From Cavia porcellus (Eukaryota; Chordata; Mammalia; Rodentia; Caviidae): DNA of 64,000 nt. Shown piece after piece: positions 28,401 through 43,400 of the stretch (within the stretch, counting starts at the first letter, position 1; each line of letters begins with the position of its first letter). The DNA is taken from positions 57,784,001 to 57,848,000 of the forward strand of contig NW_026947489.1 of NCBI RefSeq assembly GCF_034190915.1, written 5' to 3'. The notes beneath the pieces are model-generated. The model was not told the DNA's origin. It saw only the letters and a list, made by a program, of their open reading frames with translations, and ran no database searches. The translations under genes were made by a program, and so were the position numbers.

Positions 28401-31400
28401 GGAAAGAGAAGTGACATATGAAGTATCTTTCTTTCATTATTAATTTAACAAAGAGGTAGTCTTTCTTTTTTTCTTCAAGTCTGTCTGAGATACCTAATTA
28501 GACTTACTGAGTTTAAACATGCAACATTTTGGAGGCAGGTCTCACAGAGAGAACTGAAATGTTATTTCATTCAACCCCTTAAAGGGATATCATATTACCC
28601 TATCTCAACCTTCATGAAATTTCTCTCCTGCTTCCTGACCTGTGTATTAGAGCCAATACAACACAATCAGAGCTGCATTGTCACTTCTGCTCATTACCCT
28701 CCCACTGCCCACTGAGATGCCCCCTTCCAATATTTTACTTATTTACCCGCTTAACACTGCAACATGTCCCTAATGATCACCATTTCTAAGAACTTCTCAA
28801 TGTCTCAGGCTCTAGTTTTCATTTTCTTCTAACTTTTTTTTTCTTCTATTTTTAGGTTTGATTTTATCTTTTCTTACTTAGAGAAAAACACAAAATAGAA
28901 AAGGTACAAACAATACAGAATTTAAAAAAAACAGTAAAAAATGACTAGTTGATAAATTACATATTGTTATCTTAGTAGTTGTTCAAGTTACAAAATCAAA
29001 GCATAAAAAGTAGACAATGATAGTACAAATTAGTCTGTGTGATGAACTAACAAAAATTTAGTAGGATTGTTATATATCTTGCACACATAAACAAACATAG
29101 TTATATCATTTAGAGCACTTTCTTTCCCTTTCATTATTACAATAGCTATTATACATTTTGGCTCTTATTACTCTTTCAGTTTATTATTATTATTATTTCT
29201 TATACTAGAGACACAATTCGGTATTTACAAATCTGAGTCTGATTTATTTCACTGATGAGGATAGTCTCAAGTTGCCTCCATTTACCTATAAAAGCCTCAA
29301 GATCATTCTTTTTTATAGCTAATATTCTATTGTAGAAAAATCTCTTTCATCCATTCTGTGGTTGATGGACATAAACCCACAGAATGGGAAAGAATTTTAG
29401 CCAGCAGTCCCTTAGACAAAGGACTTATATCCAGAACATACAAAGAATTTTAAAACATCAAGCTCCCCAAATTCAAAGACCCTCTCTAAAAATGGGCATC
29501 TGAGATGAACACACAGTTCTCAGATGAAGATATACAAATGGCAAATAAATGCAAATCACCTTCACTGATCATTCAAGAAATGCAAATTAAAACAGCATTG
29601 AGATCTCATCTTACTCCGGAAAGAATAGCTGCCTTCAAGATATCAACTGATAACAAATGTTGGTGAGGTTGCAGGGGAAAAAAACACTGCTCCCCTGTTG
29701 GTGGGAGTGCAGACTGGTGCAGCCACTGTGGAAATCAGTATGGAGATTCCTCAAGAAACTAGGATTAGAGGTTCCATTCAATTCAGCTATTCCCTTCCTG
29801 GGTATTTTCCCAGAAAAATTGCAAAGGTCATGTCACAGCGATATATGTGCACCCATTTTTTAGCAGCACAATTTGTAATAGCTAAACCATCTAACTTTTG
29901 GAAAGGGGATAAAGACTATAAATTTGTACATCTAATATAAAGCAGATGAGCCAGGGACATATTTAGTTATATTTAAAGAATTATCCAAGATTCTCTACAA
30001 CTGGAGGTATATTCCCTGAAAAAATATCTCGTCTTTCCCATGTAGATTAACACCATTCCAAAGATAATCCTCACATTTTCACCTGTAGACTTGACTAACT
30101 GCAACTGTATGTAAGTCACAAAAGGCTGCATGTCCCATTTCTAACCAAAAAAAGCCAGTCTAAAACTGCATTGATTATATCTCCACTACTTTCAAGAAGA
30201 CACATATCAAGCCTTCCATTGCATGATGATCCTTCAGGTCACGCTGGTTTAGATAAGTATAATTCATTTTATTTTCCTCCTTCTCCACCTTCTCTTTTAC
30301 ATTCATTCACTCAGTAGCATTATCTTACTTACTCTAAATTCATTATCTTTTGTATCTATTCTTCCCTTTTGATTATTACCAAAGTATTACATATAATCTA
30401 CATTTTAACTTAACCCTAGTCACAAAAAACTCATTCCTACAATTCTTCTTGTCCAAAATCCATTTCTAACACTGACAAGAGAGCTACCTTGCCACAAGAC
30501 ATAACTAATCAAGTCATTCCACTGGCCTGGGCTATTTCTTAGTTTGCAGAAGCCGAGAGGAGAAGGCTAAAAGCTTGTTTTGTTTCCCTTAATCTAGTAC
30601 CAAAATCTATTTCCAGAGTGGCCCCTTAAACACTACCTCATTTTTCCCTCCATTCTCAGAAAATGTTGAAGTTGCCATTCTCAAATATCTCAGCTTCCCA
30701 GTGTCATCCTACATAACTGGATCATGTTAACCTTTAAAATAGAACTAGAACACTGAAATCTCAGCAATTCCCTTCCACGCATATTTTACATCTGTAAATG
30801 ACTAAATGTCAACATATGTGGAATCTACAGAAACAGGGCTAACGGCATATGCACACATGTATACACACACGGGTAAGAAATTCCTAAGGTATTACTTGAA
30901 CTATACTCTAAGTTGTATAAATGAAAATCTAGAATACTAGCATTATAATATTATGAAGGTAAACAGCCTTATTAGTCATCTTACACTGCAAATTTAGCAT
31001 CTAGCGAAAAAAAAAGTCATCTCAAAAACTTCTACATAAGGTGACCTTGTCCCTGCTGTCCCTGCCAAAAATCTAAACAGAACAGAGGGTGGGGGAGAAC
31101 CACAGTGAAGTGAAATTCATAATTAAGATCTTTTATAAAGCTTGGTCTCTAAACTATGTTATTTTAGTTATAGAAAATATGAAGATAAACCATTTTTATT
31201 TGCTGAAGAATATTTAATTATTAAAAAAAAGTGGGAGCAAGAAAGACAAAGAACATGCACAAAAAATTGTACTAAACATAGATTATTTGAGTATTTCATC
31301 ACATAAATGTAAGAATTTACAAAGATATCATTATTCAATTCAGCATACAGTCATAAGTCCATGACAATGAGATATATAGAGAAATGTTTTCATGCTCAAA

Positions 31401-34400
31401 CTATTCAAAATATATGCCACCATAGAGTTACAAACTCCACATGGGCATGGCGGTGGATGTCTATAATCCCAGCACTCTGGAGGCCAAGGCACAAGTTCAA
31501 GGCCAGCTTGGGCTACAAAGTGAGTTTAAAACCAGCTTAACTATATATAGAGAGACCTTGTCTCAAAAAACAAAAACACAAACGAACAAAAAAAACAAAC
31601 CCAGAATCGCAAACTCCATTCTAGAGAAGATTCCTATATTTGTAGCACTCAAGCAACACCTTCAGATCTTAATTCTAGGCTGTGAAATTTCAGCTCTTCA
31701 GGAAGGAGGAGAAAACTGAAATCCTTAACTTATATTGCAACTAGTTACAAGCAGGTAGAAAAAGACTGATTCAATGGAAGAGACAAATTTTCACAAAATT
31801 TCATCGAACTTGGTCCCTGGTTTATTTTGCATATATGGACTAAATACATATTTTTTGACAAATTATACCATGATGAGAAACAGAAGTTCTCACTCTACGG
31901 AGAAGACCTTAAAACTCCGAGGGATACCTGTTATGTGTGGCCCATGTTACAAATGAAAGAGTGCGGGACAGGCATGGAGATCTGACTGGCTAACCTCTGA
32001 GGAAAAGACAGTGAAGCATAAAGGATCACTTTATGAAAGGCAGGCAGGGGACAGTAAGACATGCTGCTCCAAGATAGCAGTCACCATGTAGGAATGACCA
32101 CATGGCCAAAGTCAGCTGGAGCTAGGATTACGGGAAGGGGTAAGCAAGTACACAGAAAAGTACTGGTCACAAATAAGATGAACTATAGACTTCAGGGAAG
32201 TAGATATGTGACCCAAGCTAGTATTTTTCCATCATCACAACCAAGCGTCCTCTCTTCATTTGTGTAAGTGGCAGCTGAGTACTGAAGAACAAGGCAAAAC
32301 TTGCATGTATGCACACATTTGTGTGTTTGTAATAAAGAACACTGAGAAAAGCTGTGACATACCTGGATTGTGCATTGGCAGTAACTGTGGTGGAGGGGGT
32401 GGCTGCGGTAATGGAGCTGGCTGTGTGTTCACAGGACTGAGCACAGCAGTGAACAAGTCTTCAACATCCTTTCCTCCAAGCTCTATGAGGAAAAAAAAGA
32501 GTAGTAGTAAAGATTAAAGACTAGTAGGGTCACAGTAGAAGGCGAATCATTTTCATAAACTAAGTATTCAGAACACAAATACCTGGAATTTTATATAACT
32601 TGCCAAGAATTGCTCCTAGAATAAAAGAAATAGAAATTATTAACAATTACTGATTTACTATACTGCCTAAACAAATACTTAATAAAGAAATTATTAGAAG
32701 TCAAGTCATAAATAAGCATGCAGAAATCTTTGAAAGTCATATCTACTCATGTCTTTTAGAAACCCTAGATGTAGGGCAAATATTTTACCATCTGTGACCA
32801 TTTTGTCTAGTTCAGGACTGAGGATCCCATCAAGCTGCTCTTCAGTTAAAGGTCGTGAAGTCTGACTCACACTTGGCTGAGGCAAAGAGGAAGGATCATC
32901 AGCAATAGAACCAATATCTGAAAGTGTAATTTGAACAAATAAAATGGTGAGCTCAGAAACATACATGAAATTACATACTTTCTGTGTGCCCCAGTATAAA
33001 ACAGTTCAATGACAATAAATGACTCTCTAGTTCTGACTCTAGCAGGCTGCTTTTAGCAATCTGGATAGCCCAGCAGTAAAAATTAGGTTCTTTGTATTTG
33101 GGAATCTACATGCCAGCTACAGCTATCTTTTCAAAGTAAATATATTTCCCAAGGAAACACATCAGATTTACTTTAGCAATGTCTGCAAAAAATAAACCTT
33201 AAGTTAAGAAAAGAGTCTCTAACATAAACGTTTTAATTTGATAGTGGTATCAAATGTACATTCAATACAGTACAATAACTAAAACAGAAGGAAAAAATTT
33301 CATATAAAATTGTTTAATAGAAAATATAAATGTTCTATTGTTTAATAAATATCCTTTCTAAATAACTTTAAGTATTTTTAAGTATTCGGTAACTACATTC
33401 TAAAAATATAAATTATGTTTATAATGTAACAACCTTTATCTCATACATGCAGAATTTTCTGCAACAGTCACATAGGCAAGTAGTTTTATGTGTACTTTTT
33501 TTATGCTTTCTCAATATTATTGCTTTAAAAGCAAAAATTCTGTTCTTTGTCTTTTTTTCTCTGTTCTTATTTGATCTTATATTAGCAACTAGCTCTAACA
33601 TTTGAATATTATAAATTATGTAGTAATAAGCATGAAACCATTTCTTTAAAAAAATTACTAAGAAAATCATCCAAAGCACAGCATGGTGATACTATGCATT
33701 AGCTGTATAAAAAAAGGAAAAAGCAAAGTATAGATTAGTGACAAATTAGCACTATTAAAAACATGCATGCACCTATAGGTTTTTTCAACTGAAACCACTA
33801 TTAAAAAAAAAAAAAAAAAAGTACTAATCAGCGGTCATCCATTGCTCAGTTTCTTACCAAAAGGAAAAGGTGAGCTCTCAACCTGGAAAGTGCATAAATC
33901 AAGACCTACGAGACCCAAACCAAATAAAATGGATGATTACCACAGAAGCAACAAGGGTGGGAAATGCAAACAAGAGGCAAGATACAGCAAGACTCTAAGG
34001 CAACATGTCTTACATCTAGTGAAATTAGAAAGGTAACAGAAATAACTAACTTGTTATATCCCCCTTCTAAAGTAGAAAAACCAAGGTAGATCAAAAAAAA
34101 AAAGAAAAGCAGTGGCCTCTTTGGCAAAGTCAAAACACACACCAAAAAGTGACTTCAATTACTGTAAACAGAATGAAGAGGACATGTGCTCAGCAAACGC
34201 GTGCCTCTCACATGACAACTGCATGCAGGCAAAGGGTGCTTTTCTGTACCTGAGTGACTGACTGACTTTGCCAGGTCATCAGAGATTATTCCAAGAATGT
34301 CATCATCTGTGTTCAAGACTTCAGAAATATCCGCTAATGGGTCATCAGCAGTGCCTAAATATAGCAAGTACAGTTTTACATTTTCAGTATTTTCCTAAGC

Positions 34401-37400
34401 ATTGTACCCTAAAAATGCCTTCAGTCAACCATTTCCTAAAATATTTAAGATCACAGCAAATATCAAGGCAAGTACTAGAATGACAAAAACTTAAAATTTT
34501 ACATCTACAGTAATGCATTTTCATGGCAAAGGCAAAGGTTTTGAGTAACAAAAATATTAAAAATTTAGATTATGTTTTGTGACTGATTCACACTGACAAA
34601 ATGAAATTTATAATAAAGACCTATAAGCAATAAAGTAAAATACAATGCTTTAAGAAACAGAGGAAAAAAGTTCATTATAGATGTGGCATCTTTAAAATGA
34701 CATGTAGAAAATGAAACACAGCAAAAGTTAATGCACACTTGCTATACCAACAGAATATTTCTATGGTTCATGGATCTGAATAAAATATCCATTACCACTG
34801 ATGAGGTAGACTTGACATGCTATGTGTACAAAAGAAGGGAAGATAACTTCAAATTATTTCAATAAAATAGAAGATCTATACATGGGTCTCTTGCATCTCC
34901 AAGGAATTGATTTTAGGGTCCCCTGGAAATACTGTAACTACTCAAGTCCCTTAGGCTGGCCCTTCGTATTTGCAGATACAGAACCTGCAGGTGAAAGCAA
35001 GCAGGCTGTATTTTAATTTAGGACAATACTAAGTTAACAAAACTGATAACTACTTAATATCAAGCCATCTTTTCAGCTGGATGTGGCAGCAAATGCCTAC
35101 TATAATCCTTGCAATTGGGAGGCTAAAGCAAGAAGACTGCCAAGACTTCAAGGCTAGCCTAGGCTTTAGGCTCCATACTGAGTTTAAGGCCAGCCTGAAC
35201 TACAGAGTGAGGCCCTACCTTTAAAAAAAAAAAAGTATGCTTTTTCAGTGGGGAGTTGTGTTAAAATTGTTTTCCAAAATGAGTTTATCAAGTGAACTGA
35301 GTAACAAATGTACTCAACAGCAAAAAGAAAGCTTGTCAAAAACCATTAATTTATAATTGACAGTACTAAAAAAACAAAAAACCTCTAGAAGTGGGGAAAA
35401 CACAGTGAGCACTGTGTTATATAGCCAACTAAACCTTGAGAGCCTCACTGACATTATAGCCTTACTAAATTCTCTCAGTCTTCCCAGAGTCTTAAAGAGT
35501 TCCATATTCCCTCCATTGAAGACATGGATCTCAAATTGGTGATTCTGCATACCAAGGACCATTTAGAAATATCTGCTGACACTTATGACTATCATGATCT
35601 CACGTAGCCAGAAACGCTGACCACTCTCTGTGGCACAGAACAGCCTTCTTCTCCCACAATGAAGAAGCAGAAAGAAATCGGGATGAAGGGCAACATATTT
35701 CACTATATTAAAAGTCTACCTCACTTGGGAGGCTGAGGAGGAGGCTTATTGAGAGTTTGAGACAAACATGGGCTACAAAGTAAGGTCAAGGCCAGCCTGA
35801 GCTGCATGTTGAGATACTGTCTCAAAAGAACTGAGTGGTGGTGGTATATTTTACCTTAAATTGAAGAGAACAACTCAATCAATTATGGTCAGATTATATC
35901 CTTTTGCACTGTCCTCAGTAAAATGTAAGCTGAATGTTTTCCTTTACAACTCCTGATTTTGGTGGTAGGTGTCCAGGTAAATTAGTCTGTCAAATCTAAT
36001 ATACCTGATCACTTATAATAGCTACATTTACTAAATATACAATATACTTCAAAAGAGCTGCTTTTACAAGCATATGTCTGTCAATGAAAACCATTTCTAA
36101 AGCTGAAGGAAAAGGAAGGTAAATGCCACTGATAAAGAAAACATCAATTCAGTTATTCTACATACCCTGAGTTCCAGGTTTTGCTGGAGTTGAAGAATTA
36201 AGTAGAGGATCAAAGGAAGGCTCCAAGAAACCTGTGTTGGTGTTTGTTTTATACATAAGTTGTGCTGCATCTTCTGATACATTATCTAAATTCAGTTTGT
36301 TCTGTCTACTTGTATCTAGAAGATCTTTTCCAAAAAAAGCTTCCTAGACAAAGATAAGCACATGACAAAATCATTAGTTATAAAATTCTAGAGATATTCT
36401 GTCATCACTTTTGCAATATAAAAATTGAATACAGAAAAATACAAAAAGACTGCCAATTCTTTTACAGATTTATCTTATTTTTAAAAGAAGACCTGTAGCT
36501 TTAGCACTAGAGACAAATAAAATTGTAGAAATACAAACACACAATTATGTCAAATGTGTTCCTAGCCACTGCAGCGTAATAATTCAATTCCAGGCGACTG
36601 GGTTACAATTAAATTTAAAAACTGACAGATTTATAATACCACTGGCACCTTAATTCATATTATAAGTGAAGCTAAATTTCGTGAATATTAGTATTTACAG
36701 ATTACTTGCAGAGGATAACACGAGATTTTGATGTATAGCTTTAATACTTAGATATTTCAAGTAGATTTAGTAATCTCATATTGATTCATAAACAACAATT
36801 ACACAGAAGATTTCTACTACAAATCTGACAGGGTTTACAGCGTCATTCTATGCACACCGTGCGCGCAGTAGTGCAGCTACTAAAAGGCCCTGGCTTACTC
36901 AGCTGAACCTCCCTCCATCTCAGCACACCTCCTCCAACTTGGGGCCAGTGCGCTCAGCTGGGGTCCTGACTCCAGATCTCCCACACTGTTCACTGATCAA
37001 CACAGAAGACAAAAAGGAAGTCTGCAAGGTCCAGTTTCTTTTGTTCCAACCTAGCAACCCTGCTGCAGTGTATTTGCTACTACATGGCTTGTTTAGAAAA
37101 AGGATTCTTTGAAAAACAATTTTGTAGTAGTCATTGACATTTAACACATTCTTAACAAACAGACATAAAATACAAAAGGTAAAATTGGCCTTAATGTTCT
37201 TGAGTAGGCATATAACTAAATCAATTACATACACTTGTACTATAAAATACAATTTTAAAAAATATGTAAGCTATCTTAAGAACGTCCTAAACTCTGTTAC
37301 TAAAGAAAAAGCAGGTTGAGGGCTGTGGGTGTAGCTCAATGGTAGAGTACTTGCCTACCATACTCAAGACATTTAGCTCCACAAAAAAACAAAACAAAAA

Positions 37401-40400
37401 CCCTTTATGACAAATCATGCAGCAAAATATATGAATCAAAACTATTATAAGCACATAAAATATAAAGTTCCCACTTTTGAAAGGGATTAAGGGGTAAAGT
37501 CTACTTAGGCAATGATTCAATTAATTTTAAATTTTCTTAGTTTTTAAACCAGTTGTTCACCATGAAAAATTTAAAAATCCACAAAGCAACACTGAATGGA
37601 AGATAGTTTGCCTCTTTTCCAGCAATGTTCTGATTATCAGGTAAAGTGCTGAAGAGCACAAAGCACCCTTGAAATTTAAAGGTTATTTATTTAATCCTTT
37701 ATAAACTTGAGAAATCTGAGACTACAATTAAGCAGTATTTTTAGTAATTAATGGTGACTCAACTAATAATTATTAAGAATTGAAACACTGGCTGGGTGTG
37801 GTGGTGCACACTTATAATCCCAGCATTTGGGAGGCTGAGGCAGGAGAAATGAGGAGAAATGTCCCAAGTTCGAGACCAGCCTAGGGTACAAAATGAGCTC
37901 AAGGCCACCCGGACCTACACAGTGAAACCATGTTTCAAAAAGACAAAAAAAAAAAAAGAACATTCTTATTGTAGTTAACACACAGAAGAGTATACCAATA
38001 GGATTCCTTAACCTAATAGAACCAATCAAGAACTATGGATAAAGTAGCACAAGGGTTTCTAAAAATCACATGGTATCACTAAAAGCTATTGGATTTCCTC
38101 AATATTTGTAGTGTAGAGATTATATAGTTTAGACATTTCTGTGGTTCATAAAGAAAATGTAGAAAGAACGCTACTAAATTCCTGCTATATTTTTGCCAGC
38201 ATATGTTCCCCCAATCAAAAGTGAAAAATGGAACTATTACAAGACACCTAAGAAACAGTACCATTACAAAGGTTTTGTTTTTGTTTTTTTTTTGGTGGTG
38301 GTGGTGGTGGGGTGGGTATCAGGGATCAAACTCAAGACCTTGCACTTGCCAGGCAGGCATTTCTGTGCTGAGCTACATCCCTGGTCCCACAAAGGCTTCT
38401 TATATCACATTAACTGCAAAAAAAAAAAAAAAAAGGGTTCAACCTTACTGTTAGATCACAGGAAAAAACACAGCCCATTTAAGTAAGGTCTCAGCAGTTA
38501 ACTGTGACATCAGTTAATGACACTTGCTTCTGTGCTAAAAGTCTTTTCACCCTTTCCTAAACAGGTAAGAAACTCCCAAATGTACAATACAGTTTACCAA
38601 TGGGGAGCAGCTCATCTGCTCAGTATTCTGGGAAAGGACTGCTGAGAAAGGAAATGAGGCAAAGAGAAAACAAGATCAAAAATACAAATGAGACATGGAC
38701 TTTTTTTCTTGACCAATGAAATTACTGTTTAAAAATAAATGGAGGTCGAGGGAGTAGCTCAGCTGTGTAAGCACTTGTCTTGCAAGCACGTGGTGATGAG
38801 TTTCATCCTCAGTACCCAAAAAAAAAAAAAAAGACCGAAAAGTCAATGCAAAGCTAGGTTGAAACAATGTTTGAAGAACCAGGAGAAAATAAAAACATGT
38901 CTTAGGTCTACAAGAAAGTAAGGGACAGAATGGAGAGACTGGATGGACTTATTTTTTTCCTTCTTCAATGCTGGGGATCAAACCTGGGGCAAAGAGACTG
39001 TGAATGGGCAAAAAGATGGTGAAGAGAGCAAGATTACACAACTGTTTGGAGAGTGGTATGTAAATACAAAACTCTTGACGCAAAAGGGTAAACTCTAACA
39101 TGAATATGGCCATTAAAATGTTAGTAGTCTGATTATTAAAAGTTGTATAAGAATTGAAAGAAATTGTGTTTCAAAACAAATTCAACAGTAGATAACTGAA
39201 AAACTATTTACAACTCAAGCAGGGCATGTTACATAGATCAGTTTCAGGAAAGGACACATCAGATGAACAATTCTACACTGAAACTGGGGTGGACACTCAG
39301 TGATGGTCAGTCCCAATTCAATGAAAGAAACAGAGGCCCAGAAAGGATGAACATCAGGCTCAGACTATAAACTATCTAGGGTTAGCATCAGGTATCTCCC
39401 CCAATCCTGTTTCTAATGTAGAGCACATTAAATTACTTCGAATTCTTCTATGACTTAATGTTTTAAGATTAAGAAGATTTTCTTTTTTGTAATCTGTATC
39501 TATAAAATATAATTTCTTCACATTGAGACATATTTTTCTAATGTGTATCTAGGAAAACAAAAGAATTCTTTGGCTTAGTCTTTGGTTTACCAGGCTTCTA
39601 AAAGTAACAGCTCCTGTCTCAAAAATAGATAGATAGTAGTACACAATTACCAAAGCTGCTACTCTACCTGCTTAAACTTATTTTTATTTAATGATTACTG
39701 TAACCTGTACTGGACAAGGCAATTTTCATAGGATCTAAATTTAACCTGCACAATGATATGAGACAGCTCTTCATACTCCAACGTGTCTCTATTATAGCTT
39801 ATAGAATGTTTAGAAATGAATAAGTGAGATAAACTTTATGGAAAGTATTAAAAAGCACAAAAAACCATAACTGTTAAATTTTATGGGGCTCTAGAAGGCA
39901 AAGTGACATTTAAGGCTAAATGAAAATAACAATAAATTTACCTTTAAAAACTTAACACATTACATTCCCTCAATTAACAAACAATATAACATAATGTAAG
40001 CACAACATTACCTGTAAATAAGCAGGGAATGTTTCTTCGAGCTTATTTTTTCTTTTTCGGTATCTTTTCTTTATTTTTTCAGTGTTCTCAGCAACAGAAA
40101 CAGATTCATCAATCAGAGTATCTGGTAACTGCTCACCCCATCCTGAAATAAGAGTCATATTTATACATATGTGACATTTAAATTTGAAACATATCCACCC
40201 ATGGTAATTTTATAGCTTAGGAACATATACAGTTCCATTTAAACTGTGTCACAAGATCTGGGGCTGGAAATATAGCTCTGTGGCACAGCATCTGTCCGGC
40301 AAGCACAAGATCCTGTGTTCAAGTCCCCATACCAAAAAACCAAACCAAAACAAAAAAAACTTCAAAATAAGTTTATTGGTAAGTTATAATCATCATGAAA

Positions 40401-43400
40401 TTTAACTTTCTGTCGTTTAATATTAATATGTTTCCTATTCACTTATAACCAGCATTTTCATGCAAAACAGAAACTTGTTTTTTATTTTATTTTATTTTAT
40501 TTTCTTGGTACTGGGGATCAAACTCCCAACCTCGCACTTGCTAGGCAGGCGCTTATGCTACTAATCTAAATCCTCAGTCCAGAAACTTGTTTTTTAAAAC
40601 ACAACATGTAGTTATAGATTGTAAAAACTGAAGATACTGAATGCTCATGAGTCTAGCTACTCATACACTCTGACAAGAAATTTAGAGAACACAACTTATT
40701 GTAATCTATATTGAAAACCAATAAAATAAATATTATTTATTTATATGTGTTTCCTTTGATCCAGCAATTCTAAGTTCAGAAATGTATTATTAATGAGATC
40801 ATTCTCTAAAGCACTAAGAATGAGAACATGTGCATTGGTAGATGTGTTAAAAATCACTAGGGTCACTTGTCACTTTCAATTAAACTGTATAAGTTTTGAG
40901 TTGTATTTTAAGTAGCTGAAGCCTTTGTTTAGATGACCAGATAGTATCTCACAGAACTAAGCAAGTTAGTCCTTACATTTCCTATACTTAACATAGGAAA
41001 TACATTTAATAAAGAAGACCTCAAATCTCAGAGAAGGGGCTGGGAGTGGTAGCTCAGGACAGAGCACGTTCGAGTATGTGAGGCCATTGGGTTTAATCGT
41101 CAGGACCAAAGAAAACAAGAAAATAAATTAAAAAGGAATACAGTTTGTTGGACTTAAATCATTTTCTTATCAAATTGGACTGCTAGACTAAGTATGAATT
41201 ATACGTATATCTAAATCCTTCAATCAGTAAGAGCAATATAGTTGTGACAGAAGCATTATTTCTAATAGTTCTTTTTAATCAAGATGTCAAGATCAAGGGG
41301 TTAAATCAAAGAAATACCATACTATACCATCATCTCTGCTAGGTAACTGCTCAGAAATAGAGCCTGAGGAATCTTTTCTTATTACACATCTCTTGGTTTT
41401 TCCTTGTCCTGTTCGACTTCTTTGTCGTACCATAAACCCACCAATACCTATCAAAAGCAAGAAATTAGATAAACTGATAAATACTTATAAGTTGTCCTGA
41501 CCCTGTAGTTCTATAGTAACTAAGATGAAATTGCTTTAATAGTGAGGCATTATCCAAAATTAATTCTGGGCTAATCTAAATCAAAAGCCTCATTTTTCTG
41601 TAAAATAGAACAGGTTTTGAATTTTAAAAAATGCCAACACTACTACCATTAGCAAGTAAACAGGATTTTTTTTTGTACTAGGGATCCAACTCACAACCTT
41701 GTGCTTGCCAGGTAGGTGCTTACGCAGCTGAGCTCAATTCCCAGCCCTTGAAACAAATTTTTAAAACATAAAAATATCATAAGATCAAAGCTGACAATAG
41801 AACTGCAGAAGTATGCATCAAAAGGAAATACATGAAATGTTTTTCTGTCAATTATTTAAAAAAAAAAAAATCAAGGCTGGGGATTTAGCCGAGTAACGTA
41901 AGCACCTGCCTTGCAAGTGCACGGTTGTAAGTTCAATTCCTGGCACCAAAAAAAAAAAAAAAAGAAAGAAAAAGAAAAAGAAAAAAATTTTCTAAAAAAA
42001 AAATCAACTAGTAAAGCACTTGATAAAATTGTTCTAAGTTTGGGATTAGGCATTGAATTTACTGTGAAATATTCAGATAAATTCGTCACCCAAAAAGTGT
42101 ATTAAAATAGTCCAGTTATTTGATGCATACTTACATTTCAGAGAGTTTTTAGGATGTTATACTTAGTCATGATTAATTAATAATGAAGTCCTTAACTTGG
42201 GGGTGAGAGTTTGAGACAGGGTCTTGGCTAGGTAGTCCAGGTTGGCCTTGAACTCACATAAATCCTGCCTTAACTGCCAGAGAGCACAACTGTGCCTGGC
42301 TTTTTTTGTTTGTTATAGCCCAGATCTAGATAGGCTGTCTTTGAACTCACAATCATCTTGTTTCAGCCTCCAGAAAGCTGAGATTACAGGAATGCACTAT
42401 TCCATAATCTATTTTTTTCTAACATAGGCCTTTTACCTGGTCTGTATGGCTTCCTTTTCCTCTTTTTGACACCATCTGTTCCTTCTACTCCCTTAGTTTC
42501 CTCATCCACAGCTTCCCGCTCAGGACTAGATTCTGATTTTCCATCACAATCCATAAGTTCTGCTTCTGGAAAAGAGTAAATGTATAGATGAAATTATAGA
42601 TGTCTACCAAATACAAAAAAGGGAAACATAAAGCCAAGGAGTCAACAGGTCACTGTAATTGTGCATCTCAGCAGGTCGGGAAAGCAGAAAAAGAAATCAA
42701 GAATGCCCCACACTTAAAGCAGTGTGTTCTCAAGGATAACAACCTGAGAGTCAGGTAAAGGGAACACACAGAGAAAAAGCTCAAAGACACAATGATCCCT
42801 CAACTTGCATTTTACAAATCATTCTGTTTTCATTATGTCTCCAAGTCCCAGACCTCACTCTGTAACCTACAACTCTTCTGAATTCCAATCATAGTGGAAA
42901 CGGAATATACTCTAGTTATTAAAAACTATCCCAAATTACATACTAATTCAGTATGAACTCGCTTTCTTTCTTATGTTACCCAGCATCATCATAGGACATT
43001 AAAAACACCTGGAGAAGACAAATTCTAGATGACAGTGTTGACAAATTCTGATTTATTTTCTCCTATAGTCAAGACTCCTTAGTCTCTTTCTAAAACCAAC
43101 TTATTTCCCTGTATTTCTATTTTAGTTCGATCTTGGGGCTAATTTACTATAACACTCTCCTAACTCATGCACTTTCTCAATGCACAGTGTTTTTGTTTTC
43201 TTTAGGGGTAGAGACTTTTTTTTTCTTGTGTACCAAGTTCTCCAGATTCCAGCAGGTGAATAAGAAGTCTGCTTCTACGAAACTTGCTTCTGATGCACTA
43301 TGCTAATGATTTAAGACTTGTCTTAGGAGGTATTTACAAAAGGTAAAATTCAACACTAGCAAAAGGAAATTTACTTAAAAAGCATAACTGGGGGGGGGCG

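Larger units (their letters stand above)
26868..32362 (-). other. intron ~31 (largest gap between KMT2C exons ~31 and ~32)
   Basis: It holds an ID SINE (27062-27147), an ID-B1 composite SINE (27835-28012), a MIR-like piece (28250-28400), a 5'-inverted L1 tail (about 29170-29900) and a dimeric B1-like SINE (31440-31600). The parts 30000-31400 and 31620-32360 show nothing I recognise. Confidence 0.65.
34355..36165 (-). other. intron ~27
   Basis: Two B1-like SINEs on the plus strand (35078-35232 and 35722-35830) about 500 bp apart; the rest is unique. Confidence 0.65.
36344..40011 (-). other. intron ~26
   Basis: SINE-dense between 37320 and 38990: an ID (37320-37392), a B1-like (37789-37956), an ID antisense with a GGT tract (38280-38390), an ID (38746-38833) and a short ID piece (38950-38990). 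A locally GC-rich stretch lies at 36840-37060 without a recognisable gene. Confidence 0.65.
40143..41327 (-). other. intron ~25
   Basis: Contains three diverged ID-type SINEs (40258-40352, 40480-40580, 41038-41125) in alternating orientations. Confidence 0.7.
41448..42436 (-). other. intron ~24
   Basis: Contains two ID SINEs in opposite orientations (41668-41749 and 41875-41985) and a B1-like SINE (42205-42395). Confidence 0.7.
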
